Of a stretch of 64,000 nt of DNA, positions 38,281-47,485 are shown piece by piece. Both the position numbers and the translations under genes were made by a program. This DNA comes from Aureispira sp. CCB-QB1. GTDB lineage: Bacteria > Bacteroidota > Bacteroidia > Chitinophagales > Saprospiraceae. The notes under the pieces are model-generated. The model had not been told where the DNA came from. It did no database searches and was given only the letters and a program-made list of their open reading frames with translations. Every line of letters starts with the position of its first letter. The first letter of the stretch is position 1. Location: assembly GCA_945870185.1 (NCBI GenBank), contig CAMBRK010000008.1, positions 35,702 through 99,701 of the forward strand. Reading direction: 5' to 3'.

Positions 38281-38340
38281 CCCAAAAAACTAACATAAAT
38301 CCTCATTTCGAATGAAATTTATCGACTGAGAAACCCATTT

Positions 38341-38690
38341 TCACCAAATCACCAAATCACCAAATCAACTGCCTTCATTGCATGACAGCAGTCAGGCCCG
38401 ATCACCAAATCACCAAATCACAAGGTCACAAGGTCACCAAATCAACTGCCTTCATTTCATTACAGCAGTCAGGCCCGATCACCAAATCACCAAATCACCA
38501 AATCACCAAATCACAAGGTCACAAGGTCACCAAATCAACTGCCTTCATTTCATGACAGCAGTCAGGCCCGATCACCAAATCACCAAATCACAAGGTCACC
38601 AAATCAACTGCCTTCATTTCATGACAGCAGTCAGGCCCGATCACCAAATCACAAGGTCACAAGGTCACCAAATCACAAGATCACCTAATC
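38341..38690. repeat. Compound tandem repeat array (8-bp and 37-bp units)
   Basis: Four copies of a 37-bp unit (caactgccttcattt... to ...caggcccgat) start at 38366, 38443, 38536 and 38605. Between them run 8-bp units caccaaat and cacaaggt, so the distances (77, 93, 69) are 37 plus 40, 56 and 32. The array reaches into the stop codon of the old-yellow-enzyme gene. A 129-residue frame across it (38378-38767) is a by-product of the repeats and not a gene. Confidence 0.9.
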
Positions 38691-39792
38691 ACTCATTGCT
38701 CACAAAGCCTTTCCATCGCTTCATGTATTCTATAAATGCATCTCCTAAATCGGCATCCCGAAGTTGAGATGTTCGGTATGGAGGGCGTGGTGGCTGATAT
38801 TCAGGGCTTTTGGCTTGTGTAGGCCAGTCGGCCACACCTATAGCCACTCTACCTAAGGAAACAAAATTAGCACCTAAATCCAGTGCTTTTTGGGCATCTT
38901 GGGCAGACCAGATTTCACCCGCTACCAATAGCGGATATTCTTGTCCAAGCTTTTCTCTAAACCAGGAAATGATGGGTTTATTGCTGTCAGGGTATTTTTG
39001 GGGAGCTGCAAAACTATCCCATGTGGAGATATCTAGAAAATCTGCCCCATCACCTTGGAGTATCTTTGCCAGTTGAAGGCTTTCGTCAAAGTCTATACCT
39101 TTGAAGGAGTATTTATCCTCCGGTGAGATTCGGACACCTATCAGGAAATCTGATGGAACTACCTCTTGGATGCGTTTTAAAATGTACCTTAAAAGTCTGA
39201 TTCTATTTTCGAAGTTTCCTCCGTAAGCATCTTGTCTTTGGTTGGTAGCGCTACTGATGAACTGATGCAGGAGATACCCGTGAGCAGCATGCAATTCTAT
39301 ACCATCCATTCCAGCCTGATGAGCGCGCACAGCTGCATCCACAAATGCGGCTGTTACATTTTCTATATCTTCTATTGTGCCTTCTTTTACTTGGACTTCT
39401 TTGGATCCTACGGTCATCGTGTGTGCTGAAGCACTCCAAGGTGGTACTCCAGTCAAAGATTCAGGTGAGCGTGCACCTCCATGAAATATTTGCACTATCG
39501 CTAAACTGCCGCACTGATGTATGCCATCTGCCAATCGCTTAAGTCCAGAAATGTGATCATCATTCCAAATGCCCAACTCTCCCGGCCAGCCTTGTCCTTC
39601 CTGAGTTACGTGTGCTGCACAGGTAAAAATAATGCCAAATCCTTCTTTGGCCCGTCGCACCAACCATCGGTATTCATCATCTCCCAAAGTGCCATCATCA
39701 TGACTTTGACCATTGGTCATCGGGGCCATTGCTATCCGATTAAAACTTGCTTTATTGGTATTTATGAATGTATAGGATTCAAATAACTTCAC
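38689..39792 (-). CDS. Old yellow enzyme family NADH:flavin oxidoreductase
   Basis: An FMN-dependent ene-reductase-type TIM barrel of 367 residues. Motifs: RIAMAPMTNGQSHDDGTLGD near the N-terminus, IVQIFHGGARS, the GIELHAAHGYLLHQFISSATN stretch (catalytic HAAH region), NRQDAYGGNFENR, and GANFVSLGRVAIGV for phosphate/FMN binding. Such enzymes reduce electrophilic alkenes or act like NADH-dependent reductases. The GTG start overlaps the TAG stop of the upstream oligopeptidase gene by one base, so the two are coupled. The stop codon lies within the last unit of a tandem-repeat array. Confidence 0.92.
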   Translation of the reverse strand: MKLFESYTFINTNKASFNRIAMAPMTNGQSHDDGTLGDDEYRWLVRRAKEGFGIIFTCAAHVTQEGQGWPGELGIWNDDHISGLKRLADGIHQCGSLAIVQIFHGGARSPESLTGVPPWSASAHTMTVGSKEVQVKEGTIEDIENVTAAFVDAAVRAHQAGMDGIELHAAHGYLLHQFISSATNQRQDAYGGNFENRIRLLRYILKRIQEVVPSDFLIGVRISPEDKYSFKGIDFDESLQLAKILQGDGADFLDISTWDSFAAPQKYPDSNKPIISWFREKLGQEYPLLVAGEIWSAQDAQKALDLGANFVSLGRVAIGVADWPTQAKSPEYQPPRPPYRTSQLRDADLGDAFIEYMKRWKGFVSNE

Positions 39793-41999
39793 TATTCTTC
39801 TCCTAATCCAGCTAGGTCCAATAAAAACGAATACTCCATCGCAGTCTCCTTCAGACGTTTGAATCTACCTGATGCACCGCCGTGGCCCGTATCCATATTG
39901 CAATACATGAGTAAAGGATTTTTATCCGTTTTGAGTTCTCTCAATTTTGCGACCCATTTGGCAGGTTCCCAGTATTGTACTTGTGAGTCCCAATATCCGG
40001 TAGTTACCAAGGTAGCAGGGTAGGCTTTGGTCTCTACATTGTTGTAAGGAGAGTAGGACTTCATATAATCGTAATACACCTTATCTTTGGGATTGCCCCA
40101 TTCGTCAAATTCACCCGTGGTCAATGGTATACTTTCGTCCAGCATGGTAGCTATAACATCTACAAAAGGAACTGCAGCGATTACACCTTTCCAAAGATCG
40201 GGACGCATATTCATTACCGCACCCATGAGCAATCCACCTGCGCTTCCACCATTAGCAAACAATTTGTCTTTGGCTGCATATTTTTCTTGGATCAGGTAAT
40301 CTCCACAATCGATAAAGTCCGTAAAGGTGTTTTTCTTTTTTAGAAATTTACCATCTTCATACCATTGCCTACCCATCTCACTACCACCTCGGATATGCGC
40401 TATAGCAAAACCAAATCCTCGATCCAGTAAACTCAATCGGGCAGATGAAAAATAAGGATCCATACTATATCCGTATGAACCATAAGCGTAGAGCAACATC
40501 GGTCTAGTCCCATTCTTTTCAAAACCTTTTTTGTATACGATCGATAGCGGTACCATGGTTCCATCAGTAGCTTTAACCATTTTTCTTTCAGATACGTAGT
40601 CACCTGCATTGAATGTTCCTATGACTTCCTGTTGTTTGAGCAATTCCAGTTTTTTGGTTTTGACATTATATTCATAGGTTGTATTCGGGGTGGTCAATGA
40701 TGTGTAATCCAGTCTTAATAGGTCGGTTTCGAAATCAGGGTTGATTCCCGTACCCGTTGTGTAAGATGCTTCTCCAAATTGTACATAATGCTCTCCTTTT
40801 CCGCTCCATGGTCTGACTCGGAGTTGTGTAATGCCTTCTTTACGTTCAGAGATGACCATATGATCCTTAAATATATCAATATCTTCTATAAATATGTTTT
40901 TATCATATGGCATGAAGTCTTTCCAGTTTTCTTTTGTGGTTGCATTTTCTGTAGTAACCATAATCTTGAAGTTTTGGGCATCGTCTTTATTAGTACGGAT
41001 ATACCATTTATCTTCATAATGACTGATGCCGAATTCTAGTTTCCGTTCTCTTGGCTGAAACATTCTAAACTTCCCTGTAGGATTGTCCGCTTCCAATATT
41101 TGATATTCTTGAGACAATGTAGCTGATGATCCTAAAATAAGATATTTTTTTGATTTACTCCTGTAAATGAAGGTAGTAAAAGTTTCATCTTTTTCATGAA
41201 AAACGAGTACGTCAGCGCTGGCTGGAGTTCCCAGGGTATGTCTGAAGATTTTGTAGGACCTAAGTGTCTCATCTTGTTTAGTATAAAATACATTTTTATT
41301 GTCATTGGCCCATACGATGCCTCCATTAGTATTAGGAATGACATCTGATAAATTATTGCCTGTGGTGAGATCCTTAAATCTTATGGAATATTGGCGTCTG
41401 CTTACGGTATCCTCACTGTAGGCCAATATTTTATTGTCGGGACTGACTGTCCTGTCACCAACGGCGTAGTACTCGTAGCCTTTTGCCAGATCATTGACAT
41501 TGAGCATAATTTCTTCAGCTGCTTCTAGGTTGTCCTTTTTGCGGCTATGGATAGGATATTCTTTGCCTTCTTCGTATCTGGTGATATAAAAATATCCGTT
41601 TTCTTTATAAGGTACGGACATATCTGTCTGTTTGATTCTGCCTTTGATTTCTTCAAAAAGCCTAACCTGAAAACTGTCTGTGTGCGACATCATTTTTTCA
41701 CGATATGCGTTTTCGGCATTTAGATAGTCCAATACTTTTTGAGTTTGTGCGTCAGGTGTTTTGGCATTTTTCTGGTCGTCTGATAATCTCATCCAAAAAT
41801 AATGATCCACCACCGTATCTCCATGGGTTACCATCTTATGTATGGATTTTTCTGCCGAAGGAGTGGCTATATCTGTTTTACTTAAAAGGACACTTTCTTT
41901 ATAAATCATATTGCTTGTAGGATTTCCGTTCTTATTATTGCATGAAATCACCGCAAAGATAGTACATAAGGCTATGATAGTAAAATGAAATCTGTTCAT
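39792..41999 (-). CDS. S9-family oligopeptidase (oligopeptidase B type), lipoprotein
   Basis: A 735-residue prolyl-oligopeptidase-family serine peptidase. The lipobox VISC (Cys 20) marks a lipoprotein. A beta-propeller (residues about 100-450) precedes the alpha/beta-hydrolase domain. The nucleophile is in ANGGSAGGLLMGAVMNMRPD, the Asp near TGYWDSQVQYWEPAKW, and the His in NMDTGHGGASGR. The PEHT-like arrangement with HIRGGSEMGRQWYEDGK is typical of oligopeptidase B, which cuts peptides after basic residues; the specificity is inferred. It overlaps by one base with the OYE gene downstream. Confidence 0.93.
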   Translation of the reverse strand: MNRFHFTIIALCTIFAVISCNNKNGNPTSNMIYKESVLLSKTDIATPSAEKSIHKMVTHGDTVVDHYFWMRLSDDQKNAKTPDAQTQKVLDYLNAENAYREKMMSHTDSFQVRLFEEIKGRIKQTDMSVPYKENGYFYITRYEEGKEYPIHSRKKDNLEAAEEIMLNVNDLAKGYEYYAVGDRTVSPDNKILAYSEDTVSRRQYSIRFKDLTTGNNLSDVIPNTNGGIVWANDNKNVFYTKQDETLRSYKIFRHTLGTPASADVLVFHEKDETFTTFIYRSKSKKYLILGSSATLSQEYQILEADNPTGKFRMFQPRERKLEFGISHYEDKWYIRTNKDDAQNFKIMVTTENATTKENWKDFMPYDKNIFIEDIDIFKDHMVISERKEGITQLRVRPWSGKGEHYVQFGEASYTTGTGINPDFETDLLRLDYTSLTTPNTTYEYNVKTKKLELLKQQEVIGTFNAGDYVSERKMVKATDGTMVPLSIVYKKGFEKNGTRPMLLYAYGSYGYSMDPYFSSARLSLLDRGFGFAIAHIRGGSEMGRQWYEDGKFLKKKNTFTDFIDCGDYLIQEKYAAKDKLFANGGSAGGLLMGAVMNMRPDLWKGVIAAVPFVDVIATMLDESIPLTTGEFDEWGNPKDKVYYDYMKSYSPYNNVETKAYPATLVTTGYWDSQVQYWEPAKWVAKLRELKTDKNPLLMYCNMDTGHGGASGRFKRLKETAMEYSFLLDLAGLGEE

Positions 42000-42113
42000 T
42001 GTATTAAAAGGTTGATTTGATGATTAATAAAGGATCAAATGTATTTTAATATTTTGATAATTTTTAGATTTTTATACTAAATGAATAAAAAAACTAATAT
42101 TTTGTGACCGTAA

Positions 42114-43451
42114 ATGAATTTAAGCACATCATATAAACAAATATTATCCCTGTCTGTACCTATTATGTTAGGCAGTGCTGCTCAAAATATCATCGTTCTG
42201 AGCGACAGTATATTCTTATATCATTATGATTCGGTAGATTTTGCAGCATCAGGTCTAGTAGGCGTATTCTACCTTATCATAGCGAGCATAGGATACGGTT
42301 TCTCCCGAGGTGGACAGATTATCATAGCCAGGCGAAATGGAGAACAAAATTATAAAGGGGCAGGGACTGATTTCCAATCACTTTTTTTATTTGAATTGGC
42401 TTTGGGTATTGTGCTTTTTCTCTTTTTGCAGTATGGAAGTTCAGCCTTTTTTAGATTGGTCATTAACGACCCTAAGATATTAGAAAAATGTATCGAATAT
42501 ATTTACCCTCGTAGCTTTGGTGTCTTTTTTAGCTATTTAGGTGTATGCTTGATAGCGTTTTATACAGGTATCGCCCGAACAAAATTTATTATTTATGACA
42601 CTTTGGTGCTCATTACAGTCAATGTCGTGCTTAACTACGTTTTTATTTTTGGTAAATGGGGCTTTGAACCTATGGGCATTGCAGGAGCTGCTTTAGCAAG
42701 TACCATTGCTGAGGTTGTAGCATTTGTTGTTTTCGTAGGCTATATGATCTTTGATCAGTACAATCTCAAATATGAACTGCTTTCTGTTCATAGATTGTCC
42801 ATCAAAGATATTGTTAATATGTATAAAATCTCCATACCCATCGTTTTTCAATCGATATTGGGTATTGGGTCTTGGTTTTTATTCTTCAGTTTTATAGAGA
42901 ATGTAGGAAGGCAAGAATTGGAGATTTCTAATCTGATGCGCACCGTGTACCTTATTCTTTCTATTCCTTGTTGGGGATATGCTGCGGGTATCAATACTTT
43001 AGTGAGCGGGTTCATTGGACACAAAAAGAGGCAGGCAGTTATGCCGATGATTATTAAAACTACTAAACTCAATTTATTGACAACGCTATTGATAGCATTG
43101 CCCGTTGTATTGTTTCCAGAGTTTTTCCTTTATCCGCTTTTTGGAAAGGAAGATATGACCTTGATCTTATTGTCCAAGCCTTATATGCCCGTTTTGTTGG
43201 TGATTCTCACCGTTTTTAGTGTAGGAGGTATCTTCTTTAATGGCTTGATTGGTACCGGACATACCCAAACTGCCTTACGAATTCAGACTATTTTTACTGT
43301 CGTCTACATCGTGTATAGCTATATCATGATTAAGGAATTTTATTTTGGCCTTCATTGGGCTTGGGCAGCAGAAATATTTTATTGGGCGGGTATTACGATT
43401 ATGTCCATTTTGTTTTTAAGGACTAAAGAATGGCATTTTCTAAAGTTTTAA
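42114..43451 (+). CDS. MATE-family efflux transporter
   Basis: A 445-residue inner-membrane protein with twelve predicted spans. It starts MNLSTSYKQILSLSVPIMLG and contains the MATE hallmarks SRGGQIIIARRNGEQ, PMGIAGAALASTIAEVVAF and GTGHTQTALRIQ. MATE transporters export cationic drugs or secondary metabolites using Na+ or H+. It stands alone, with no adjacent regulator, and the substrate is unknown. The 267 bases that follow hold no gene. Confidence 0.93.
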   Translation: MNLSTSYKQILSLSVPIMLGSAAQNIIVLSDSIFLYHYDSVDFAASGLVGVFYLIIASIGYGFSRGGQIIIARRNGEQNYKGAGTDFQSLFLFELALGIVLFLFLQYGSSAFFRLVINDPKILEKCIEYIYPRSFGVFFSYLGVCLIAFYTGIARTKFIIYDTLVLITVNVVLNYVFIFGKWGFEPMGIAGAALASTIAEVVAFVVFVGYMIFDQYNLKYELLSVHRLSIKDIVNMYKISIPIVFQSILGIGSWFLFFSFIENVGRQELEISNLMRTVYLILSIPCWGYAAGINTLVSGFIGHKKRQAVMPMIIKTTKLNLLTTLLIALPVVLFPEFFLYPLFGKEDMTLILLSKPYMPVLLVILTVFSVGGIFFNGLIGTGHTQTALRIQTIFTVVYIVYSYIMIKEFYFGLHWAWAAEIFYWAGITIMSILFLRTKEWHFLKF

Positions 43452-43718
43452 GCTATTTGATGTATAATTTGATGCATTTTACAAAAGGAATTCCACCCGT
43501 ATTTGATGTTTAATTTTACTCATTGGAAACCTTATAAAAGCTATAGATATTTTACCTTTTGAAGCTCTAAAATTTTGGTTTTCATTTTTACTCAATGTAT
43601 GTTTTAAACATTATCAACATATTTTTTATTTATAATATTCGTAATAAAGCTAATTTGTGGCAAAATCGGAAATGAGTTTTTTCGAAATGAGTTTTTAAAA
43701 AATTAAAAGTGATGTAGT

Positions 43719-44333
43719 ATGCAGAGAATTTTTTTTCATGACAAAAACCCTAATAAAAGAGATCTTAAGGAAGTAGCTGAGCGGATCAATGCTGGAGAAA
43801 TAGTGATTTTTCCTACGGATACCATATATGCGCTAGGCTGCCTTATGACCAATAAGCCAGGGATAGAACGGATTTGTAGGATATTGGGTAAAAAAGAAAA
43901 ACAAGCCAAAATGTCTTTGATTTGTCCCAATATCAGCGTGATATCTCAGTATACCCAACAGATAGACAATAATGTATTTAAAACTATGAAACGCTATTTG
44001 CCTGGACCTTATACCTTTATCCTAAAGTCCAACAACTATGTGCAAAAATTTTTTAAGAACAATAAGGAAGAAATCGGCGTACGTATTCCTCAAAGTGAAA
44101 TTTTGGATGGTTTACAGGAGTTCTTGATTGCACCGCTGATATCTACGTCTCTTAACACATATGAAGATGTGCAAAAGTATTTTATAGATCCTGATGAAAT
44201 TGAACAAACTTTCCAACATCATGTAGACATTCTCATCGATGGTGGCCTAGGTGACCGTGCTGAATCTACGATCTTGGATTGTACGCAGGAAGAAATAGAA
44301 TTAATCAGGGAAGGTAAAGGCGCTGTAGATTAA
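43719..44333 (+). CDS. Threonylcarbamoyl-AMP synthase family protein (Sua5/YciO/YrdC)
   Basis: A 204-residue protein of the Sua5/YrdC/YciO family. Motifs: GEIVIFPTDTIYALGCLM (the substrate pocket), RICRILGKKEKQAKMSLIC, LPGPYTFILKSN and VGVRIPQS-type IGVRIPQSEI, ending ESTILDCTQEEIELIREGKG. TsaC/Sua5 makes threonylcarbamoyl-AMP for the t6A37 tRNA modification. The short length and lack of a Sua5 C-domain put it in the YciO/YrdC class. YciO members have unclear roles, so this may not be the sole t6A enzyme. A terminator lies 31 bases downstream. Confidence 0.9.
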   Translation: MQRIFFHDKNPNKRDLKEVAERINAGEIVIFPTDTIYALGCLMTNKPGIERICRILGKKEKQAKMSLICPNISVISQYTQQIDNNVFKTMKRYLPGPYTFILKSNNYVQKFFKNNKEEIGVRIPQSEILDGLQEFLIAPLISTSLNTYEDVQKYFIDPDEIEQTFQHHVDILIDGGLGDRAESTILDCTQEEIELIREGKGAVD

Positions 44334-44364
44334 ATCTTATTTTTGATATTAAACAGACAACAAA

Positions 44365-44392
44365 AAAGCCAAATCCAATATGACTTGGCTTT
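44365..44392. terminator. Terminator hairpin after the YrdC-type gene
   Basis: AAAGCCAA (44365-44372) pairs with TTGGCTTT (44385-44392), followed by tctttattg. An A-run before the stem also makes it usable from the other strand. Confidence 0.6.
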
Positions 44393-44404
44393 CTTTATTG
44401 TTTT

Positions 44405-44475
44405 AATCCGCATTATGTATTAGAAAATCCCTGACTAATCTATGGTAGGACAAGGCAGATGTTTTGAAGCTAATA
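44405..44475. repeat. Decayed end of the inverted-repeat element, copy D
   Basis: aatccgcattatgtattagaaaatccctg matches in pieces the left end of copies A and C (ccgcattatg, tattagaaaatccctg), and aaggcagatgttttgaagctaa resembles aggcaggtattccgaagctaa of copy A. The rest is lost. It indicates older insertion and decay. Confidence 0.65.
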
Positions 44476-44713
44476 TGTTACAATTCTAAAACCCAAAACC
44501 AAGATAGTTTTAGAATCTTTGAGCGAAGGAAATACTTACAATCAAATTTCAGATAAAAATGGTTATCTCTAGATTGTATCAGATTTCATATCAAAGAGAT
44601 TGATACAGTACAGGGTATAAAAAACAAAGGTGCGCTTAGATGTATGTATCTCGGAGGACATGCAGTCTAGTAACCTATAGTAAAATATCTATACAAACAT
44701 AAGTATCTGTTTA

Positions 44714-44744
44714 TTGACATATAGAAATGTATATCTTACTTTTG
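44714..44744 (+). promoter_or_regulatory. Promoter of the response regulator gene
   Basis: TTG (44714-44716) and TACTTTTG (44737-44744), spacing 20, matching the Bacteroidota consensus. The GTG start at 44764 follows after a very short leader. Confidence 0.65.
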
Positions 44745-44763
44745 TGATATAAAAATTTTAGCA

Positions 44764-45402
44764 GTGTCAAATTTACAGGCTATTTTAGTAGTCGATGACC
44801 ATCAAATTGTTTTTAGTGGGATAAAATTTATTTTTCAAACTAGTGAGTTGGAATTTGACCTGCAACGTTGCAAAAACGGGGATGAAGCTATTGATATATT
44901 GCGAAAAAATACCTTTGACCTCATCATTATGGATGTCAATCTTCCGGATACCGATACGTATCAATTGATTCATTTGATCTTAGGTCTGTATCCTACACAA
45001 AAGATATTGGTATTTAGTATGAGTGCTGAGGAGATGTATGCCAAACGATTTTTAAAATTGGGTGCCATGGGCTTTGTCAGCAAACAATCTAGTAATGAAG
45101 ATTTTGTTTTTGCTGTAAAAAAAGTTTTGAGTGGAGATAGGTATCTGTCGAATTACATGATCAAGGCTATGACAGATGATGCGCTTTATGGACAAAATGG
45201 AAACATTTTTGAAAAACTTTCTCCGAGAGAATTTGAAGTCATGACCCATTTTCTGAAAGGTAATACCAGTAAAGAAGTTGCTAATATTACCAACCTTCAT
45301 TCTTCTACCATAGGTACTTATAAGTTTAAGATATTTGATAAACTAGGAATCAAAAACATTTTGGAACTTCAGGAGTTGGCACGAGTTCATGGGGTAAAAT
45401 GA
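44764..45402 (+). CDS. NarL/FixJ-type response regulator
   Basis: A 212-residue two-component regulator with a GTG start. The receiver domain (1-120) shows LVVDDHQIVFSG with the acidic pair, the phospho-acceptor Asp in DLIIMDVNLPDTD, and the Lys in GFVSKQSS. The C-terminal LuxR/GerE helix-turn-helix has LSPREFEVMTHFLKGNTSKE and KFKIFDKLGIKN. It binds DNA after phosphorylation by a histidine kinase; no kinase gene is adjacent. The 592 bases after it hold an inverted-repeat element copy. Confidence 0.92.
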   Translation: MSNLQAILVVDDHQIVFSGIKFIFQTSELEFDLQRCKNGDEAIDILRKNTFDLIIMDVNLPDTDTYQLIHLILGLYPTQKILVFSMSAEEMYAKRFLKLGAMGFVSKQSSNEDFVFAVKKVLSGDRYLSNYMIKAMTDDALYGQNGNIFEKLSPREFEVMTHFLKGNTSKEVANITNLHSSTIGTYKFKIFDKLGIKNILELQELARVHGVK

Positions 45403-45615
45403 TATTTGATAAATTGACAAAAAGAATAGCACTCGTAAACATATGAACAAACTAAAAAATTCCTTCATTGGATTACGATAGTAATGTCCGTCTTCATTTG
45501 ATTTCGACATTCAATCTTGTACATCTTCCTGCAATATATTGTAACAGATCAGCCTCTCACAAGAACTCAATCTACTCATTATTATTACATATTCCTTATC
45601 TTTATGGTAAATTAA

Positions 45616-45894
45616 ACCCGGATTATGCGTTAGAACTTTGTCATAGCCTGTCTCGCTTTAGCGGGAAGAAGCTAAAATGCAACCAGCCTGACCACTACAT
45701 GGTAGGCGGGCAGGTAAATCGGCTATTTATATTTTAAAAGCGTAGCACCGCTACGGTTACAGAAGAAAAATAGTCCGCCGCGGCGGATTCTGATTTGCAG
45801 ACCTTGTCGAGCCAAAGGCACAAAGTTTAGCTTCGGAATACCTGCCTCGCCGTACCGTAGGGCAGGCAGGGATTTTCTAATGCATAATCCGGGT
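45616..45894. repeat. 279-bp inverted-repeat element, copy B
   Basis: The same element as copy A, inverted, with the same length and about 95% identity where compared (for example the tccgccgcggcgga palindrome, the accgtagcgg hairpin and the caggctggtt module are shared). It lies between the response regulator gene and the porin terminator and interrupts no recognisable gene. A frame at 45468-45737 runs through it and is not a gene. Confidence 0.85.
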
Positions 45895-45930
45895 TGAAAT
45901 AATGAACTACAAATCTAGGTATAAAATACT

Positions 45931-45966
45931 TAAAAAAAAAGTTGGGATTATAAAAATCCCAACTTT
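45931..45966 (-). terminator. Terminator of the YceI-porin operon
   Basis: On the minus strand, AAAGTTGGGATT and AATCCCAACTTT form a 12-base stem with a 5-base loop, followed by a T-run (the A-run at 45932-45940). It lies 29 bases after the porin stop codon. Confidence 0.85.
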
Positions 45967-45994
45967 CTAATAATTAACAAATCAAATCATTTTA

Positions 45995-47431
45995 TTAAAA
46001 TCCAATGACTGCTTCGACTACAACTCCTGAAAACTTACCTTCATTTCTATAGTCAGCCCATGGGAAATCTTTATACTCTTGACTGGTATACTCCACTTTC
46101 AACAACATATTTTTAGTAGGAAAATAACCTGCTGAGAAAGAAAGTCTATTAATACCCACTTTTGCTTGTGCACCATTTGTAAATCCATTGGCAACATCAC
46201 TTGCTCCATATCTCAAACCGTTAGGTTGACCTGTTGCATTGACCATTCTAGCTCCTACATAAACTTGTTCATCTTTCAAGAATCGATATACTACCTCTCC
46301 ATAAAATTGTGTCCAGTCACGTTTTGCCCATTCTTTGGTTCCTGCTGTGGTCAAAGTATCTCCATAAACAGATCCGCTCAATAAATCAATACCACCTTGT
46401 ATCTCTAATCCTTTATATTTTACAAAAGGGCTGATGTTGATAGTTGTCAATCTATTGGCTACTCCTGGATCAAATCTACCTGATGTAAAATTGGCAGCAG
46501 CACTAGTTGCGGTACCACCCACTTGGGCTGCTTCCATCACGCTAAACCAATGTGAACCTGTTCTATCACCTGCAAATAATGTATTTCTTTGAATGTTTGA
46601 GTTGTTGTATACTGATGCAGAAAGTCTGTATCTTAAATCTTCTGATGTTTTATCATAAGCTACTTTTGCAAAAATGGATGGGCTCTTTTTAGTTGGAACT
46701 ACACCAAAATTATTTTTAGCATCTGGTAAATCCGCAACGTTACCGTTGATAAACCCTGAGGTCATACCTACCATCATCATGATGTTATCTGTAGGGAAAG
46801 CGTATAGCTCACCACCGATTTCTGTTGTAAATGCATCCAAAATCAAATTTTCAGTAAATGGATTAAACATCGTATTACCACCATCACTTCTTCTGTGCTG
46901 GAAATCACCATAATTAGGCTGGAAGTGACCGATCTTCACTCTCAAATACTTAGTAAACCATTCAGGATTATTGAACATAGGCAATTTGTCGATTTGGATG
47001 TATCCACCTTTTACCCAAAATTCAGAATGGTGACGTGAAGACATATAGTTTTCCAAAAACACTCTGATACCATCCCCTATTTGAATATCAAAATTTAGAT
47101 TGGCCATAGCCAAATTAAATCCATTCAAGTTGGAAGTCAATGAGTCTTGAGAGTTTATCGTTCCAAAAAGAAGGTTTCGATTTAGTTTATTAGTAGCTGA
47201 TGTAGCCACATAATTAGCTTTGTTTTTACTCTGAAATCTTTGGTAATCTTGAGTGAAAGACCCGCCGATTCTGATCTTAAAACCATCATAGGCATTCTGT
47301 TCCATTTTGGATGGTTCAAAGACATTAATACCCGTCTTATCATAGGCTCGAGTATACTGGATCTGGGCTGAAATATTTGTAACAAACATGGTTGCCATCA
47401 GCAAGCTTAGAATTTTAAATAAGGATTTCAT
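45995..47431 (-). CDS. Outer-membrane porin-like protein
   Basis: A 478-residue outer-membrane protein with signal peptide (ILSLLMATMFVTNISAQ). The mature part is built of amphipathic beta-strands with alternating aromatic residues and ends in a typical barrel strand (SGVVVEAVIGF). Motifs such as HFQPNYGDFQHRRSDGG and RVFLENYMSSRHHSEFW resemble the phosphate-selective/OprO-type and DcaP-type porins, but the match is not specific. It is 54 bases downstream of the YceI gene on the same strand and is followed by a strong terminator, so the two form one unit. Confidence 0.78.
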   Translation of the reverse strand: MKSLFKILSLLMATMFVTNISAQIQYTRAYDKTGINVFEPSKMEQNAYDGFKIRIGGSFTQDYQRFQSKNKANYVATSATNKLNRNLLFGTINSQDSLTSNLNGFNLAMANLNFDIQIGDGIRVFLENYMSSRHHSEFWVKGGYIQIDKLPMFNNPEWFTKYLRVKIGHFQPNYGDFQHRRSDGGNTMFNPFTENLILDAFTTEIGGELYAFPTDNIMMMVGMTSGFINGNVADLPDAKNNFGVVPTKKSPSIFAKVAYDKTSEDLRYRLSASVYNNSNIQRNTLFAGDRTGSHWFSVMEAAQVGGTATSAAANFTSGRFDPGVANRLTTINISPFVKYKGLEIQGGIDLLSGSVYGDTLTTAGTKEWAKRDWTQFYGEVVYRFLKDEQVYVGARMVNATGQPNGLRYGASDVANGFTNGAQAKVGINRLSFSAGYFPTKNMLLKVEYTSQEYKDFPWADYRNEGKFSGVVVEAVIGF

Positions 47432-47485
47432 ATTGTTTGAATTAAAAGGTTAAGAAAAATATTGTTTGAATTAAAAAATTATAAT

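Noticed and set aside
38341..38690. CRISPR-like look of the array (repeated 37-bp units with intervening sequence)
   Set aside because: The intervening parts are themselves 8-bp repeats rather than unique spacers, and no cas gene is in the window.
38378..38767. 129-residue open frame across the tandem repeat array
   Set aside because: Its codons follow the 8-bp and 37-bp repeat units and it overlaps the old yellow enzyme gene on the other strand, so it is a by-product of the repeats.
45468..45737. 89-residue open frame before and within element copy B
   Set aside because: Its second half is the element's reading frame seen also at 17286-17443, and the first half has no family or signal; no promoter is visible.
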